Assembly (NCBI GenBank): GCA_905215045.1
Contig: CAJMOO010000046.1
Coordinates: 1-15,061 of the forward strand
From: an uncultured bacterium
GTDB taxonomy: Bacteria; Bacillota_A; Clostridia; Lachnospirales; Lachnospiraceae
Length of the DNA: 15,061 nucleotides
Direction of reading: 5' to 3'
Positions 1 through 7,147 of this stretch are shown here, piece by piece. The first letter of the stretch is position 1. The number at the start of each line of letters is the position of its first letter. The position numbers were made by a program, and so were the translations under genes. The notes beneath the pieces were generated by a model. It saw nothing but the letters and a program-made list of their open reading frames with translations. It was not told the origin of the DNA and did not search any database.

Positions 1-31
1 ATGCTTGAAAGTATAGTGTTTATGCGGATAA

Positions 32-676
32 TCAAAAATCAGATATAAAATTTAAATATAAATTCTTTACAATAAAATAACCAATTTTGCGAGTAAGCGT
101 CCCTTCTTCTTTTTCTTTCAAAAATTGCTCACTTAACTGTCCACGGATCACTTCTGGACGGTTTTTCTTAAACCAATACAGAGCGTACGGATGAAAACAT
201 TCCATACAATATAATCCTTTATATTGATCTAAAGCTTTTGCAACTTTCTTGCATAATTTACGGTTGCATGTTTCCATTTTTAATTCTACTAATAATGGTA
301 CTTTTCCATCAACTTCTCTTAAAACTTCCACAAACCTTGGAATTCTTTCTCTCGTTCCCATCAAACGATATCTGCATAATTCACGATAAGTAAGATCAGC
401 GATTTTTTTATTTACTCCACATGTTCTCTTAAGATCATAGTCATGATGAACTACCATTACACCGTCTTTGGTCAGCTGAACATCTAATTCTATTCCATAG
501 CCTGATCCCTTTGCTTTCTTGAAAGCTGCCATGGAATTTTCTGGAATTCCTTCTTCTCCATGAAGTCCTCTGTGTGCATAGTATTTTACATTTAATACCG
601 GATGTTTTCTTTTCTTTCCCGGATCGATCATCTTGATGTATACAATAATTAAGACCAATATCCATAACAGGATCAT
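32..676 (-). CDS. Membrane-anchored glycerophosphodiester phosphodiesterase family protein, C-terminus probably lost by frameshift
   Basis: GDPD-family enzymes hydrolyse glycerophosphodiesters to glycerol-3-phosphate and an alcohol. Residues 2-16 form one hydrophobic N-terminal segment, so the catalytic domain is probably membrane-anchored. The family landmarks appear in order: AHRG at 34-37, PENS at 45-48, ELD at 63-65, HHD at 77-79 and ELK at 131-133. These supply the catalytic histidines and metal-binding acids. The ATG overlaps the stop of the upstream cca gene by 4 nt (ATGA on the minus strand), which implies translational coupling. The protein stops at residue 214, in the part where relatives usually continue with several dozen more residues, including the last barrel strands. 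From base 33 to the window edge another minus frame stays open (DYPHKHYTFKH) and resembles the expected continuation, so a small deletion or frameshift is likely. Family is confident; activity of this copy is uncertain. Confidence 0.82.
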   Translation of the reverse strand: MILLWILVLIIVYIKMIDPGKKRKHPVLNVKYYAHRGLHGEEGIPENSMAAFKKAKGSGYGIELDVQLTKDGVMVVHHDYDLKRTCGVNKKIADLTYRELCRYRLMGTRERIPRFVEVLREVDGKVPLLVELKMETCNRKLCKKVAKALDQYKGLYCMECFHPYALYWFKKNRPEVIRGQLSEQFLKEKEEGTLTRKIGYFIVKNLYLNFISDF

Positions 677-2019
677 TTCTCATCCCTCTTTTCTTCTGCC
701 ATCTGCGTTAATGTTTCGCGTTCATTTAACTGTGGATCTTCTAATACCTGATCTAACAGCCAGGATAAAATTTGACCGATTTCTTTTCCCTGTGGAACTC
801 CCATATCCATCAAGTCTTTTCCATTGATCTTTAATTCTTTGATGGAAAGGCAGTTTTTCTCTTCGATGATTTCTTCGAATAATTTCTTTGTTTCTTGTAA
901 TACCTGTTCTTTCTTATCTCTCTGATAATCACTTTGTGCACTGATATCTGCTTTCTGGACCTCCATCAGTCTTGTAAACAACTCTGGGGTTAACTGGCTG
1001 ACCCATCGTCTGACTGTTTTCTTATTAACTTCTTCTATTGAGGCAAATCTGCGGTCATGCCATCTGACAAGGGTTGTTACCTGCTTGATCGTCTGGTTGT
1101 CAAACTTTAATCTTCTGAGAATCTTCCTTGCCATCTCTTCTCCGATCACCGGATGCATTTTAAAATGATCTTTATCTGGACCTTCAACTCTCGCCGTTGG
1201 TTTTCCCACATCATGAAGCAGCATTGTCCACCGGTAAATATGTTCTGCTTCGATCTGTTTCATTGCTTCGATCGTATGGATTCCAACATTGTATTTGTGA
1301 TGCGGATTATTCTGCGGTGTTTCCATCATAATATCAAATTCTGGAAAAATGATCTTCGTCACACCTAGTTTATATGCATTGACCAATACTTCTGGATGTG
1401 CCGATGTGATCAGTTTTTCAAGCTCTACCTGAATTCGCTCAGCACTGATATCTTTTAGAAATTTTGCCTGATTTTTAATTGCTTCTTCGGTTTTTTCTTC
1501 GATTTGAAATCCTAATTGAGCCTGAAATCTTAGAGCTCTTAAAATTCTCAATGCATCTTCATCAAATCGTTTCTTTGCTTCCCCGACACAGCGGATCGTT
1601 TGATTTTTAAGGTCTGTCATACCATCATACATGTCAATGATCCCCTCACTGTCATTATATGCCATCGCATTGATCGTGAAATCTCTTCGTAACAGATCTT
1701 CTCTTAATGACTTTGTAAAATGCACTTCATTGGGACGTCTATGATCTTCGTATTTTCCATCGACACGATAGGTTGTTACTTCGTATGGTTCATGATTCAT
1801 AAGAACCGTAACTGTTCCATGTTCGATTCCTGTATCTACCGTATGATCGAAGATTTCTTTAACTTCCTGAGGTGAAGCTGATGTTGTGATATCCCAGTCA
1901 CCCGGAGTTCTTCCTAGTATGGAATCTCTGACACAGCCCCCAACGATATATGCCTCAAATCCATGTTGTTCTAATGTCTGTATTACCTTTGCTGCCTGTG
2001 CGGGCATCTTGATCTTCAT
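673..2019 (-). CDS. cca: CCA tRNA nucleotidyltransferase (class II, with HD domain)
   Basis: Adds or repairs the 3'-terminal CCA of tRNAs from CTP and ATP in the cytoplasm. The 448-residue product begins with the polymerase-beta-like head: GGCVRD at 27-32 and the metal-binding DWD at 41-43. The LRRDFTINAMAY stretch at 110-121 follows, then RFDEDALRILRALRF at 151-165, the neck region that reads the incoming nucleotide. An HD phosphohydrolase-type domain follows (HD at 269-270, within LLHDVGKP), as in many Firmicutes Cca proteins. The start is supported by an AAGGAGAGGTGATAGG leader just before ATG 2019. The gene lies about 136 nt downstream of proS with a hairpin between them, so it may have its own promoter, though no clear one was seen in 2020-2103. 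It overlaps the GDPD gene by 4 nt. I infer a full CCA-adding enzyme; separating it from an A-adding-only relative would need alignment. Confidence 0.94.
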   Translation of the reverse strand: MKIKMPAQAAKVIQTLEQHGFEAYIVGGCVRDSILGRTPGDWDITTSASPQEVKEIFDHTVDTGIEHGTVTVLMNHEPYEVTTYRVDGKYEDHRRPNEVHFTKSLREDLLRRDFTINAMAYNDSEGIIDMYDGMTDLKNQTIRCVGEAKKRFDEDALRILRALRFQAQLGFQIEEKTEEAIKNQAKFLKDISAERIQVELEKLITSAHPEVLVNAYKLGVTKIIFPEFDIMMETPQNNPHHKYNVGIHTIEAMKQIEAEHIYRWTMLLHDVGKPTARVEGPDKDHFKMHPVIGEEMARKILRRLKFDNQTIKQVTTLVRWHDRRFASIEEVNKKTVRRWVSQLTPELFTRLMEVQKADISAQSDYQRDKKEQVLQETKKLFEEIIEEKNCLSIKELKINGKDLMDMGVPQGKEIGQILSWLLDQVLEDPQLNERETLTQMAEEKRDEK

Positions 2020-2103
2020 CCTATCACCTCTCCTTTTCTTTGTTCTTATATCTGCTTCTCATATTTATTTACTATTCTTACAAATGTATCTCGCAAACGG
2101 AAG

Positions 2104-2140
2104 AATTGCCGGAAATGTATCTTCATAATCCCCGGCAATT
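2104..2140 (-). terminator. Hairpin downstream of proS, probable terminator
   Basis: AATTGCCGG (2104-2112) and CCGGCAATT (2132-2140) form a perfect 9-bp stem around a 19-nt loop. It begins 16 nt after the proS stop. On the minus strand it is followed by CTTCCGTTTG, a weak U-tract, so termination may be partial and cca may be partly cotranscribed. Confidence 0.6.
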
Positions 2141-2155
2141 GTTATCATTATACTC

Positions 2156-3592
2156 TTAGTAAGCTTTTCCAAAGTAAACCATCTTCTTCGCAGGTTTTCC
2201 ACAGTGAACACATACGTCACTTAAATGTTCCTGCTCAAATGGCATACATCTTGTTGTTGCTGTTGTCTCGTCTTTGATCGCTTCTTCACATTCAGTCTCA
2301 CCACACCACATTGCTTTTACGAAACCATCCTGTTTCTCAATGTGTGCTTTGAACTCATCCCAGTTTCTAGCTTCTACTGTATGTTCTGCTAAATGTTTCT
2401 TCGCTCTCTCAAGCATATCGCTCTGCATCTGTTCTAATACTTCACCAAGTTTTGTCTCGATCTCATCTAAAGATACGATGATCTTCTCTCTTGTATCACG
2501 GCGAACGATCACTGCCTGATTCTTCTCAATATCTTTTGGTCCGATCTCAATTCTTGTAGGAATTCCGCGTACTTCCTGTTCACTGAATTTCCATCCTGGG
2601 CTCTTATCAGAATCATCGACTTTCACTTTGTAAGAAGAAGCAAGTTTCTTTCTGATCTCTTCTGCTTTCTCAAGCACTCCTTCTTTCTTCTGCATGATCG
2701 GTACGATCATTGTCTGTACTGGTGCGATTCTTGGTGGTAATACAAGACCTGAATCATCTCCATGAACCATGATGATCGCTCCGATGATACGTGTAGACAT
2801 TCCCCATGATGTCTGGTGTACATACTGGAGTTTATTGTCTTTATCTGTATATTGGATACCAAATGCTTTCGCAAATCCATCACCGAAGTTATGGCTTGTT
2901 CCAGACTGTAATGCTTTTCCATCGTGCATTAATGCTTCAATCGTATATGTGGAATGTGCACCTGCGAATTTCTCTTTCTCTGTCTTCTGTCCTTTTACAA
3001 CTGGAATTGCCAGATACTGCTCACAGAAATCTGCATACATATTTAACATCTGTACCGTTCTTGCTTCAGCTTCTTCTTCTGTCGCATGTGCTGTATGTCC
3101 TTCCTGCCAGAAGAACTCTGAAGTTCTTAAAAATGGTCTTGTTGTCTTTTCCCAACGTACAACAGATACCCACTGATTATATAATTTAGGTAAATCTCTG
3201 TGAGACTGGATGATCTTTGAATAGAAATCACAGAATAATGTCTCAGATGTAGGTCTTACACAAAGACGTTCCTGTAATTCTTTATCTCCACCATGAGTTA
3301 CCCATGCAACTTCTGGTGCAAATCCTTCAACATGCTCTTCTTCTTTCTTTAAAAGGCTTTCTGGAATAAACATTGGCATTGCAACATTCTCCACACCTGT
3401 TTCTTTAAATTTGGCGTCTAAAACTTTCTGGATATTCTCCCAGATCGCATATCCATTCGGACGTAAGATCATACATCCACGAACGCTTGAATAATCTGCT
3501 AATTCTGCTTTCTTAACAACATCTGTATACCACTGTGCAAAATCGTCTTCCATCGCAGTGATCGCTTCTACTAATTTCTTATCTTTTGCCAT
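2156..3592 (-). CDS. proS: Prolyl-tRNA synthetase, archaeal/eukaryote-like type 3
   Basis: Charges tRNA-Pro with proline in the cytoplasm. The 478-residue protein has the class II core: RPTSE at 113-117 and motif 2 spanning roughly 146-167, including [12 protein letters not shown]. It lacks the large editing insertion of the classical bacterial ProRS and is much shorter than that form. The C-terminal zinc-type region has cysteines at 430, 435, 461 and 464, and the protein ends in a tyrosine. Both are hallmarks of the type 3 enzyme, whose terminal Tyr carboxylate reaches the active site. The start is set by AAAAGGAG 10 nt upstream of ATG. A sigmaA-type promoter lies at 3656-3684. The leader is only about 55 nt and no T-box motif (AGGGTGGNACCGCG) is present, so T-box control is not supported. 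It is divergent from the MATE gene. Confidence 0.96.
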   Translation of the reverse strand: MAKDKKLVEAITAMEDDFAQWYTDVVKKAELADYSSVRGCMILRPNGYAIWENIQKVLDAKFKETGVENVAMPMFIPESLLKKEEEHVEGFAPEVAWVTHGGDKELQERLCVRPTSETLFCDFYSKIIQSHRDLPKLYNQWVSVVRWEKTTRPFLRTSEFFWQEGHTAHATEEEAEARTVQMLNMYADFCEQYLAIPVVKGQKTEKEKFAGAHSTYTIEALMHDGKALQSGTSHNFGDGFAKAFGIQYTDKDNKLQYVHQTSWGMSTRIIGAIIMVHGDDSGLVLPPRIAPVQTMIVPIMQKKEGVLEKAEEIRKKLASSYKVKVDDSDKSPGWKFSEQEVRGIPTRIEIGPKDIEKNQAVIVRRDTREKIIVSLDEIETKLGEVLEQMQSDMLERAKKHLAEHTVEARNWDEFKAHIEKQDGFVKAMWCGETECEEAIKDETTATTRCMPFEQEHLSDVCVHCGKPAKKMVYFGKAY

Positions 3593-3621
3593 TGCAAAAT
3601 GTCTCCTTTTCTATGGTTATA

Positions 3622-3638
3622 TACACAGTTTTTGTGTA
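3622..3638. repeat. Inverted repeat TACACA-N5-TGTGTA in proS leader / MATE promoter region
   Basis: TACACA (3622-3627) and TGTGTA (3633-3638) are perfect complements around GTTTT. The element lies just inside the predicted proS transcript and overlaps the possible -35 of the MATE promoter. It could be a small hairpin or an operator; nothing shows which. Confidence 0.35.
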
Positions 3639-3659
3639 CAATGATACTAAGAATAATAT
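3632..3659 (+). promoter_or_regulatory. Possible promoter for the MATE exporter gene
   Basis: TTGTGT (3632-3637), a 16-nt spacer and TAATAT (3654-3659) read toward the MATE gene. The -10 overlaps the proS -10 on the other strand through the palindrome AATATT, so the two genes would compete for polymerase. The -35 is a weak match. Confidence 0.4.
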
Positions 3660-3684
3660 TACTGTAAAATGTCGGATTTTTCAA
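3656..3684 (-). promoter_or_regulatory. SigmaA-type promoter for proS
   Basis: On the minus strand TTGAAA (3684-3679) is followed after exactly 17 nt by TAATAT (3661-3656). The predicted start lies near 3649, giving a leader of about 55 nt before the proS ATG. Confidence 0.65.
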
Positions 3685-3724
3685 GGGGTGACGTTTTATT
3701 TAACTACACAAAAAGGAGTTTTTT

Positions 3725-5059
3725 ATGGCAAATGAAAACAAGATGGGGTATCTTCCCATCAAAAAGCTGATATTGCAGATGTCCCTTCCTCCGATGTGTT
3801 CCATGTTTCTGCAATATTCTTACAACCTTGTTGACAGCATGTTCGTGGCTAATATCAATGAAAATGCACTTGCGGCAGTTTCTCTTTCCTTCCCGATCAC
3901 AACCCTTATGATCTCCCTGTCCATCTGGATTGGGGTCGGTATCAACGTTTTGATCGCAGGTTATCTTGGAGAGAAAGAACAAGACCTTGCTGACTGTGCA
4001 ACAACACTTGGATTGTTGGTAGCCTTGATCGTCGGTATCTGTATCAATATCCTTGCACTATTGATCATGAAACCGTACTTTTCAGCATTCACAAACAATC
4101 CAGCTATTTTTGACTATGCGATGCAGTATATGTCCGTCTGTGCTTTTATGCAGGTTCCAAACATGGTACATATCGCCATCCAAAAGGTCTTTCAGGGTAC
4201 TGGAAATATGATCACTCCTATGTGGTTTCAGATCGCAGGAGTTATCTTTAACTTTGTTTTCGATCCATTACTGATCTTTGGAATCGGACCATTCCCTAAG
4301 ATGGGAATCCGTGGTGCTGCACTGGCTACTGTCCTTGGATATTCTTTATCTATGGTGATTGCTTTTCTTCTGCTTGTTTTTACAAAACAGAAAGTTCGTA
4401 TCAAGATCAAAGGATTCCATGTTGATTCTCATATGTTAAAGAATCTGTTTTCCTATGGATTTCCTTCATTTGTTATGAATGCTCTTGGATCTTTTATGCT
4501 GACATTTACCAATCTGTTTTTAACAGCTTATTCAGATACTGTTGTTGCCTTTTTTGGCGCCTATTTCAAAGTACAACAGATGATCTTCATGACAGTAAAT
4601 GGCTTGATCCAAGGATGTTTGCCTGTCATGAGATTCAACTACAGTGCCAAACAGCCAGAACGTTTAAAAGAAGCTTTTCATTTTGGCACACAGGCGGCAA
4701 CTGTTATGATGATCGGTGGAACATGCCTGCTTCTGTTTTTACCAAAACAGATCTTGTTCCTGTTTGCAGCTTCTGAATCAATGATCAAAATCGGAGTTCC
4801 AGCCATGCGGATCCTGTCAATCGGTTTAGTTTTCTGTGGATTTTCTATTATGATCGCTACTTATCAGCAGGCAATTGAGAAGATCCGGTCTAGTATGTTG
4901 ATCCACATCTTACGACAGGGAATTTTATTGGTGCCTTTGATGTGGCTGTTTAATCATATGTTTGGGATAAATGGGATTTGGATCTCATTTCCAGTAACAG
5001 AAATTTTAGTGTTTATTGTGGCTGTTTTATTACAAACTGTTATTCCAAAACCACAATAA
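3725..5059 (+). CDS. MATE-family multidrug/toxin efflux transporter
   Basis: An inner-membrane antiporter expected to export drugs or metabolites against Na+ or H+. The 444-residue product is hydrophobic throughout, with a pattern consistent with about 12 helices in two halves. The first-helix signature NLVDSMFVA lies at about 34-42, followed by LAAVSLSFP. The motif QKVFQGTGNM in the middle of the first half is typical of MATE proteins, where helix 5 carries a Gln-Gly-x-Gly-(N/D) turn. AAAAGGAG at 3711-3718 is 6 nt before the ATG, giving a firm start. The gene is divergent from proS and convergent with fucO, so it is monocistronic. The length matches the family and no lesion is visible. It resembles the NorM/MepA-like branch common in Clostridia, but the substrate cannot be named and no regulator is adjacent. 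Confidence 0.93.
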   Translation: MANENKMGYLPIKKLILQMSLPPMCSMFLQYSYNLVDSMFVANINENALAAVSLSFPITTLMISLSIWIGVGINVLIAGYLGEKEQDLADCATTLGLLVALIVGICINILALLIMKPYFSAFTNNPAIFDYAMQYMSVCAFMQVPNMVHIAIQKVFQGTGNMITPMWFQIAGVIFNFVFDPLLIFGIGPFPKMGIRGAALATVLGYSLSMVIAFLLLVFTKQKVRIKIKGFHVDSHMLKNLFSYGFPSFVMNALGSFMLTFTNLFLTAYSDTVVAFFGAYFKVQQMIFMTVNGLIQGCLPVMRFNYSAKQPERLKEAFHFGTQAATVMMIGGTCLLLFLPKQILFLFAASESMIKIGVPAMRILSIGLVFCGFSIMIATYQQAIEKIRSSMLIHILRQGILLVPLMWLFNHMFGINGIWISFPVTEILVFIVAVLLQTVIPKPQ

Positions 5060-5109
5060 AAATTATTATTTCTTGTATTGAAAAAGCTCACTCCTGTAAA
5101 AATAAAAAA

Positions 5110-5150
5110 GGTAGCAGATTCCTTTTCCGAAGAAATTGGAATCTGCCACC
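5110..5150. terminator. Bidirectional terminator between MATE gene and fucO
   Basis: GGTAGCAGATTCC (5110-5122) pairs with GGAATCTGCCACC (5138-5150), a 13-bp stem with one A-C mismatch. Read on the minus strand, the stem is followed at once by TTTTTTATTTTTA, a strong U-tract, so it terminates fucO well. Read on the plus strand, the tail TTACATTTTAT is weaker but probably serves the MATE gene. Confidence 0.85.
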
Positions 5151-5182
5151 TTACATTTTATACTCTATCACATTTTTAAATA

Positions 5183-6331
5183 TTACAGTAAAGATTTATA
5201 TAATCCAATAATATCCTCAACACTTGCATCCTTAGGGTTTCCAGGTGCACATGCATCTGCATAAGCAGATTCTGCTAAGAACTGAATATCTTCTTCTTTC
5301 ACGATTTCTTTTAAGTCTGCTGGTATTCCGACATCTGCTGATAATTTTTTAACCGCATCAACGGCTGCTTTTCTGTATTCTTCCTGTGTCATATCTTCGA
5401 CACCTTCTACACCCATTGCTTTTGCGATATATTTGTATTTATCTCCTGTTGCATCTGCATTGTATTCCATAACTGTTGGAAGTAAGATTGCATTCGCTAC
5501 TCCATGAGGTGTATCATAAACTGCACCTAATGCATGCGCCATAGAATGTACGATTCCAAGTCCTACATTTGAGAATCCCATTCCTGCAATGTACTGTCCC
5601 ATTGCCATTCCTTCTCTTCCTTCTGGTGTATTTTCAACTGCTCCTCTTAAGTTCTCAGAGATCAGTTCGATCGCTTTGATATGGAACATATCTGTCATTT
5701 CCCATGCTGCTTTTGTTGTGTATCCTTCGATCGCATGCGTTAATGCATCCATACCTGTTGCTGCTGTTAATCCTTTTGGCATAGAAGACATCATTTCTGG
5801 GTCGATCACTGCGATCACTGGAATATCATGAGGGTCTACACATACGAATTTACGTTTCTTTTCAACGTCTGTAATAACGTAGTTGATCGTTACTTCTGCA
5901 GCTGTTCCGGCTGTTGTTGGAACTGCGATAATTGGTACGCAAGGTTTCTTAGTATCTGCAACTCCCTCTAAGCTTCTCACATCTTCAAATTCTGGGTTGT
6001 TGATGATGATTCCAACAGCTTTTGCTGTATCCATAGAAGATCCACCACCAATAGCGATCAGGTAATCAGCTCCTGCTGCCTTAAATGCTGCAACTCCTGT
6101 CTGTACGTTTTCGATCGTTGGATTTGGTTTAATCTGTGAATATACTTCATATGCAAGTCCTGCATTATCTAATACATCTGTTACCTTCTTTGTAACTCCA
6201 AATTTTACAAGATCTGGGTCAGAACAAACAAATGCTTTTTTGAATCCACGTTTTGTTACTTCTGTTGCGATCTCCTGAATTGCTCCTGCTCCGTGATAAG
6301 ATGTTTCATTTAATACGATACGATTTACCAT
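5183..6331 (-). CDS. fucO: Lactaldehyde reductase / 1,2-propanediol oxidoreductase (iron-dependent group III alcohol dehydrogenase)
   Basis: Interconverts lactaldehyde and 1,2-propanediol with NAD(H), the reductive end of fucose or rhamnose fermentation. The 382-residue protein looks very like E. coli FucO along its whole length, from MVNRIVLNET to the end, with the same total size. The nucleotide-binding GGGS is at 95-98 with D101. The expected iron ligands are D195, H199, H262 and H276, each one residue before the E. coli positions. A GTG at 6340 is in frame, but its G is part of the AGGAG ribosome binding site. ATG 6331, 8 nt after that site and matching the FucO N-terminus, is therefore chosen. 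A promoter lies at 6374-6402 and operator-like dyads sit just upstream, next to a TetR gene. No fucose, rhamnose or microcompartment genes are in view, so other short-chain alcohols remain possible. Confidence 0.9.
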   Translation of the reverse strand: MVNRIVLNETSYHGAGAIQEIATEVTKRGFKKAFVCSDPDLVKFGVTKKVTDVLDNAGLAYEVYSQIKPNPTIENVQTGVAAFKAAGADYLIAIGGGSSMDTAKAVGIIINNPEFEDVRSLEGVADTKKPCVPIIAVPTTAGTAAEVTINYVITDVEKKRKFVCVDPHDIPVIAVIDPEMMSSMPKGLTAATGMDALTHAIEGYTTKAAWEMTDMFHIKAIELISENLRGAVENTPEGREGMAMGQYIAGMGFSNVGLGIVHSMAHALGAVYDTPHGVANAILLPTVMEYNADATGDKYKYIAKAMGVEGVEDMTQEEYRKAAVDAVKKLSADVGIPADLKEIVKEEDIQFLAESAYADACAPGNPKDASVEDIIGLYKSLL

Positions 6332-6373
6332 TTTATACACTCCTTTTATATTGACATTTTTTTAACTATCTTC

Positions 6374-6402
6374 AGTATAAAATTGTTTTTTCACAAATAC
6401 AA
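6374..6402 (-). promoter_or_regulatory. SigmaA-type promoter for fucO
   Basis: On the minus strand TTGTAT (6402-6397), exactly 17 nt, then TATACT (6379-6374). The predicted leader is about 35 nt, ending in AAAAGGAG. The first TTACA-N12-TGTAA dyad begins one base upstream of the -35. Confidence 0.7.
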
Positions 6403-6403
6403 G

Positions 6404-6425
6404 TTACACATTTGGCAAAATGTAA
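6404..6425. promoter_or_regulatory. Operator-like dyad 1: TTACA-N12-TGTAA upstream of fucO
   Basis: TTACA at 6404-6408 and TGTAA at 6421-6425 are perfect half-sites separated by 12 nt. The arrangement recurs 28 bp away at 6432-6453, and the flanking base context GTTACAC is shared. The position abutting the fucO -35 box suggests binding by the adjacent TetR-family protein or another regulator. Confidence 0.5.
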
Positions 6426-6459
6426 AAAATGTTACACTTCATCAAAAGTGTAACATTTT
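6426..6459. terminator. Long perfect inverted repeat: tetR terminator and/or operator dyad 2
   Basis: AAAATGTTACACTT (6426-6439) and AAGTGTAACATTTT (6446-6459) are perfectly complementary over 14 bp with a 6-nt loop. It begins 7 nt after the tetR stop. On the minus strand the stem ends in TTTTTTACATTTT, so it can act as a Rho-independent terminator of tetR, though the stem is AT-rich. It also contains a second TTACA-N12-TGTAA dyad (6432-6453), so it could be a protein-binding site. Both roles are compatible. Confidence 0.65.
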
Positions 6460-6466
6460 GTTATCT

Positions 6467-7015
6467 TTATATATCTTTGAACAGATCATATAGCTTTGGA
6501 GGCATCGCATCGATCAGCTGATCTGCGAGTTGTTCCGGCGACATCTTCATTCCTGTTGTCGCCCATTCTACAGTCATGGCAATTGAACCTCGGCAATACA
6601 TTCTCAATAAGAATTCTAATTCTTCTGGAATTTTATCAACTCCCTGTTTGTGAATGATATCACAATAGAATTGATAAATGCACTGATAATCATACTCCAT
6701 CAGACAGTTCTGACTCTCACTCGAAAAAGCTGCTGCGAAAAATTGTCCTTCACCTTTGATGAATTCAAATTTCTTGAGCAACCCTTCTCTTAATGTCAGA
6801 CTGATACCCATCTGTTTAAACGACATCTGAGCCAATACATCAAAATACCAGTTGATCAGATCATATTTATCCTTAAAATGCCGGTAAAAGGTTGGACGAG
6901 TTACATTGCACTGATCTACAATCTGTTTCACTGTAATCTTATCTACTGGCGTATGCACCAACAACTCTTTCATAGCATTTGCTAATTTATATTTCATTCT
7001 CTCTGATACGTCCAT
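6467..7015 (-). CDS. TetR/AcrR-family transcriptional regulator
   Basis: A 182-residue DNA-binding regulator. The N-terminal helix-turn-helix lies at about 27-50 (ITVKQIVDQCNVTRPTFYRHF, then KDKYDL), the standard TetR pattern. The C-terminal part, including the VEWATTGMKMSPEQLADQL stretch, resembles the TetR C-terminal domain seen in DhaS-like regulators from Firmicutes. The effector cannot be told from sequence. The frame is open upstream to 7135, but ATG 7015 is chosen: AGAAGGTGG lies 6 nt before it and the family's N-terminus begins there, while the upstream 40 residues look like non-coding leader. It is directly upstream of fucO in the same direction but separated by a terminator-like hairpin and the fucO promoter. 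Regulation of fucO is inferred from adjacency and the repeated dyads. Confidence 0.88.
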   Translation of the reverse strand: MDVSERMKYKLANAMKELLVHTPVDKITVKQIVDQCNVTRPTFYRHFKDKYDLINWYFDVLAQMSFKQMGISLTLREGLLKKFEFIKGEGQFFAAAFSSESQNCLMEYDYQCIYQFYCDIIHKQGVDKIPEELEFLLRMYCRGSIAMTVEWATTGMKMSPEQLADQLIDAMPPKLYDLFKDI

Positions 7016-7045
7016 CCCGTCCCACCTTCTTTCATATATGGTTTT

Positions 7046-7067
7046 ATTGTACCTTATTTGACACAAT
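7046..7067. promoter_or_regulatory. Dyad ATTGT-N12-ACAAT in the tetR upstream region
   Basis: ATTGT (7046-7050) and ACAAT (7063-7067) are perfect half-sites 12 nt apart. On the minus strand the element includes TACAAT, a possible -10 for tetR, though no good -35 stands 17 nt upstream. The spacing equals that of the fucO dyads but the half-sites differ. It may be an autoregulatory site or chance. Confidence 0.25.
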
Positions 7068-7077
7068 TTATAAAGGC

Positions 7078-7123
7078 AAAAAAGGCTATTATCTGCTTTT
7101 GTCTCCAAATAACAACCTTTTTT
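7078..7123 (-). terminator. Rho-independent terminator of the hsp20-dnaJ operon
   Basis: AAAAAAGGCTATTAT (7078-7092) and ATAACAACCTTTTTT (7109-7123) form a 15-bp stem when G-U pairs are allowed. The loop is 16 nt. On the minus strand it lies about 24 nt after the dnaJ stop and ends in a run of T. tetR starts further downstream on the same strand. Confidence 0.7.
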
Positions 7124-7147
7124 ATCTATTATCAAGAAGTTTCATGT

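Noticed and set aside
2769..3189. Two overlapping plus-strand open frames of 127-135 codons
   Set aside because: They lie wholly antisense to the well-supported proS, have no ribosome binding site and show biased, domain-less residue content; shadows of the real gene.
3593..3724. T-box riboswitch in front of proS
   Set aside because: The leader is only about 55 nt from the best promoter and lacks the conserved AGGGTGGNACCGCG sequence and a terminator.
6332..6340. GTG start three codons upstream for fucO
   Set aside because: The GTG shares its G with the AGGAG ribosome site, so there is no spacing; ATG 6331 fits the site and the FucO N-terminus.
7016..7135. 40-residue N-terminal extension of the TetR protein
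   Set aside because: No ribosome site at 7135, and the stretch overlaps the dnaJ terminator. ATG 7015 has AGAAGGTGG just upstream and matches the family N-terminus.
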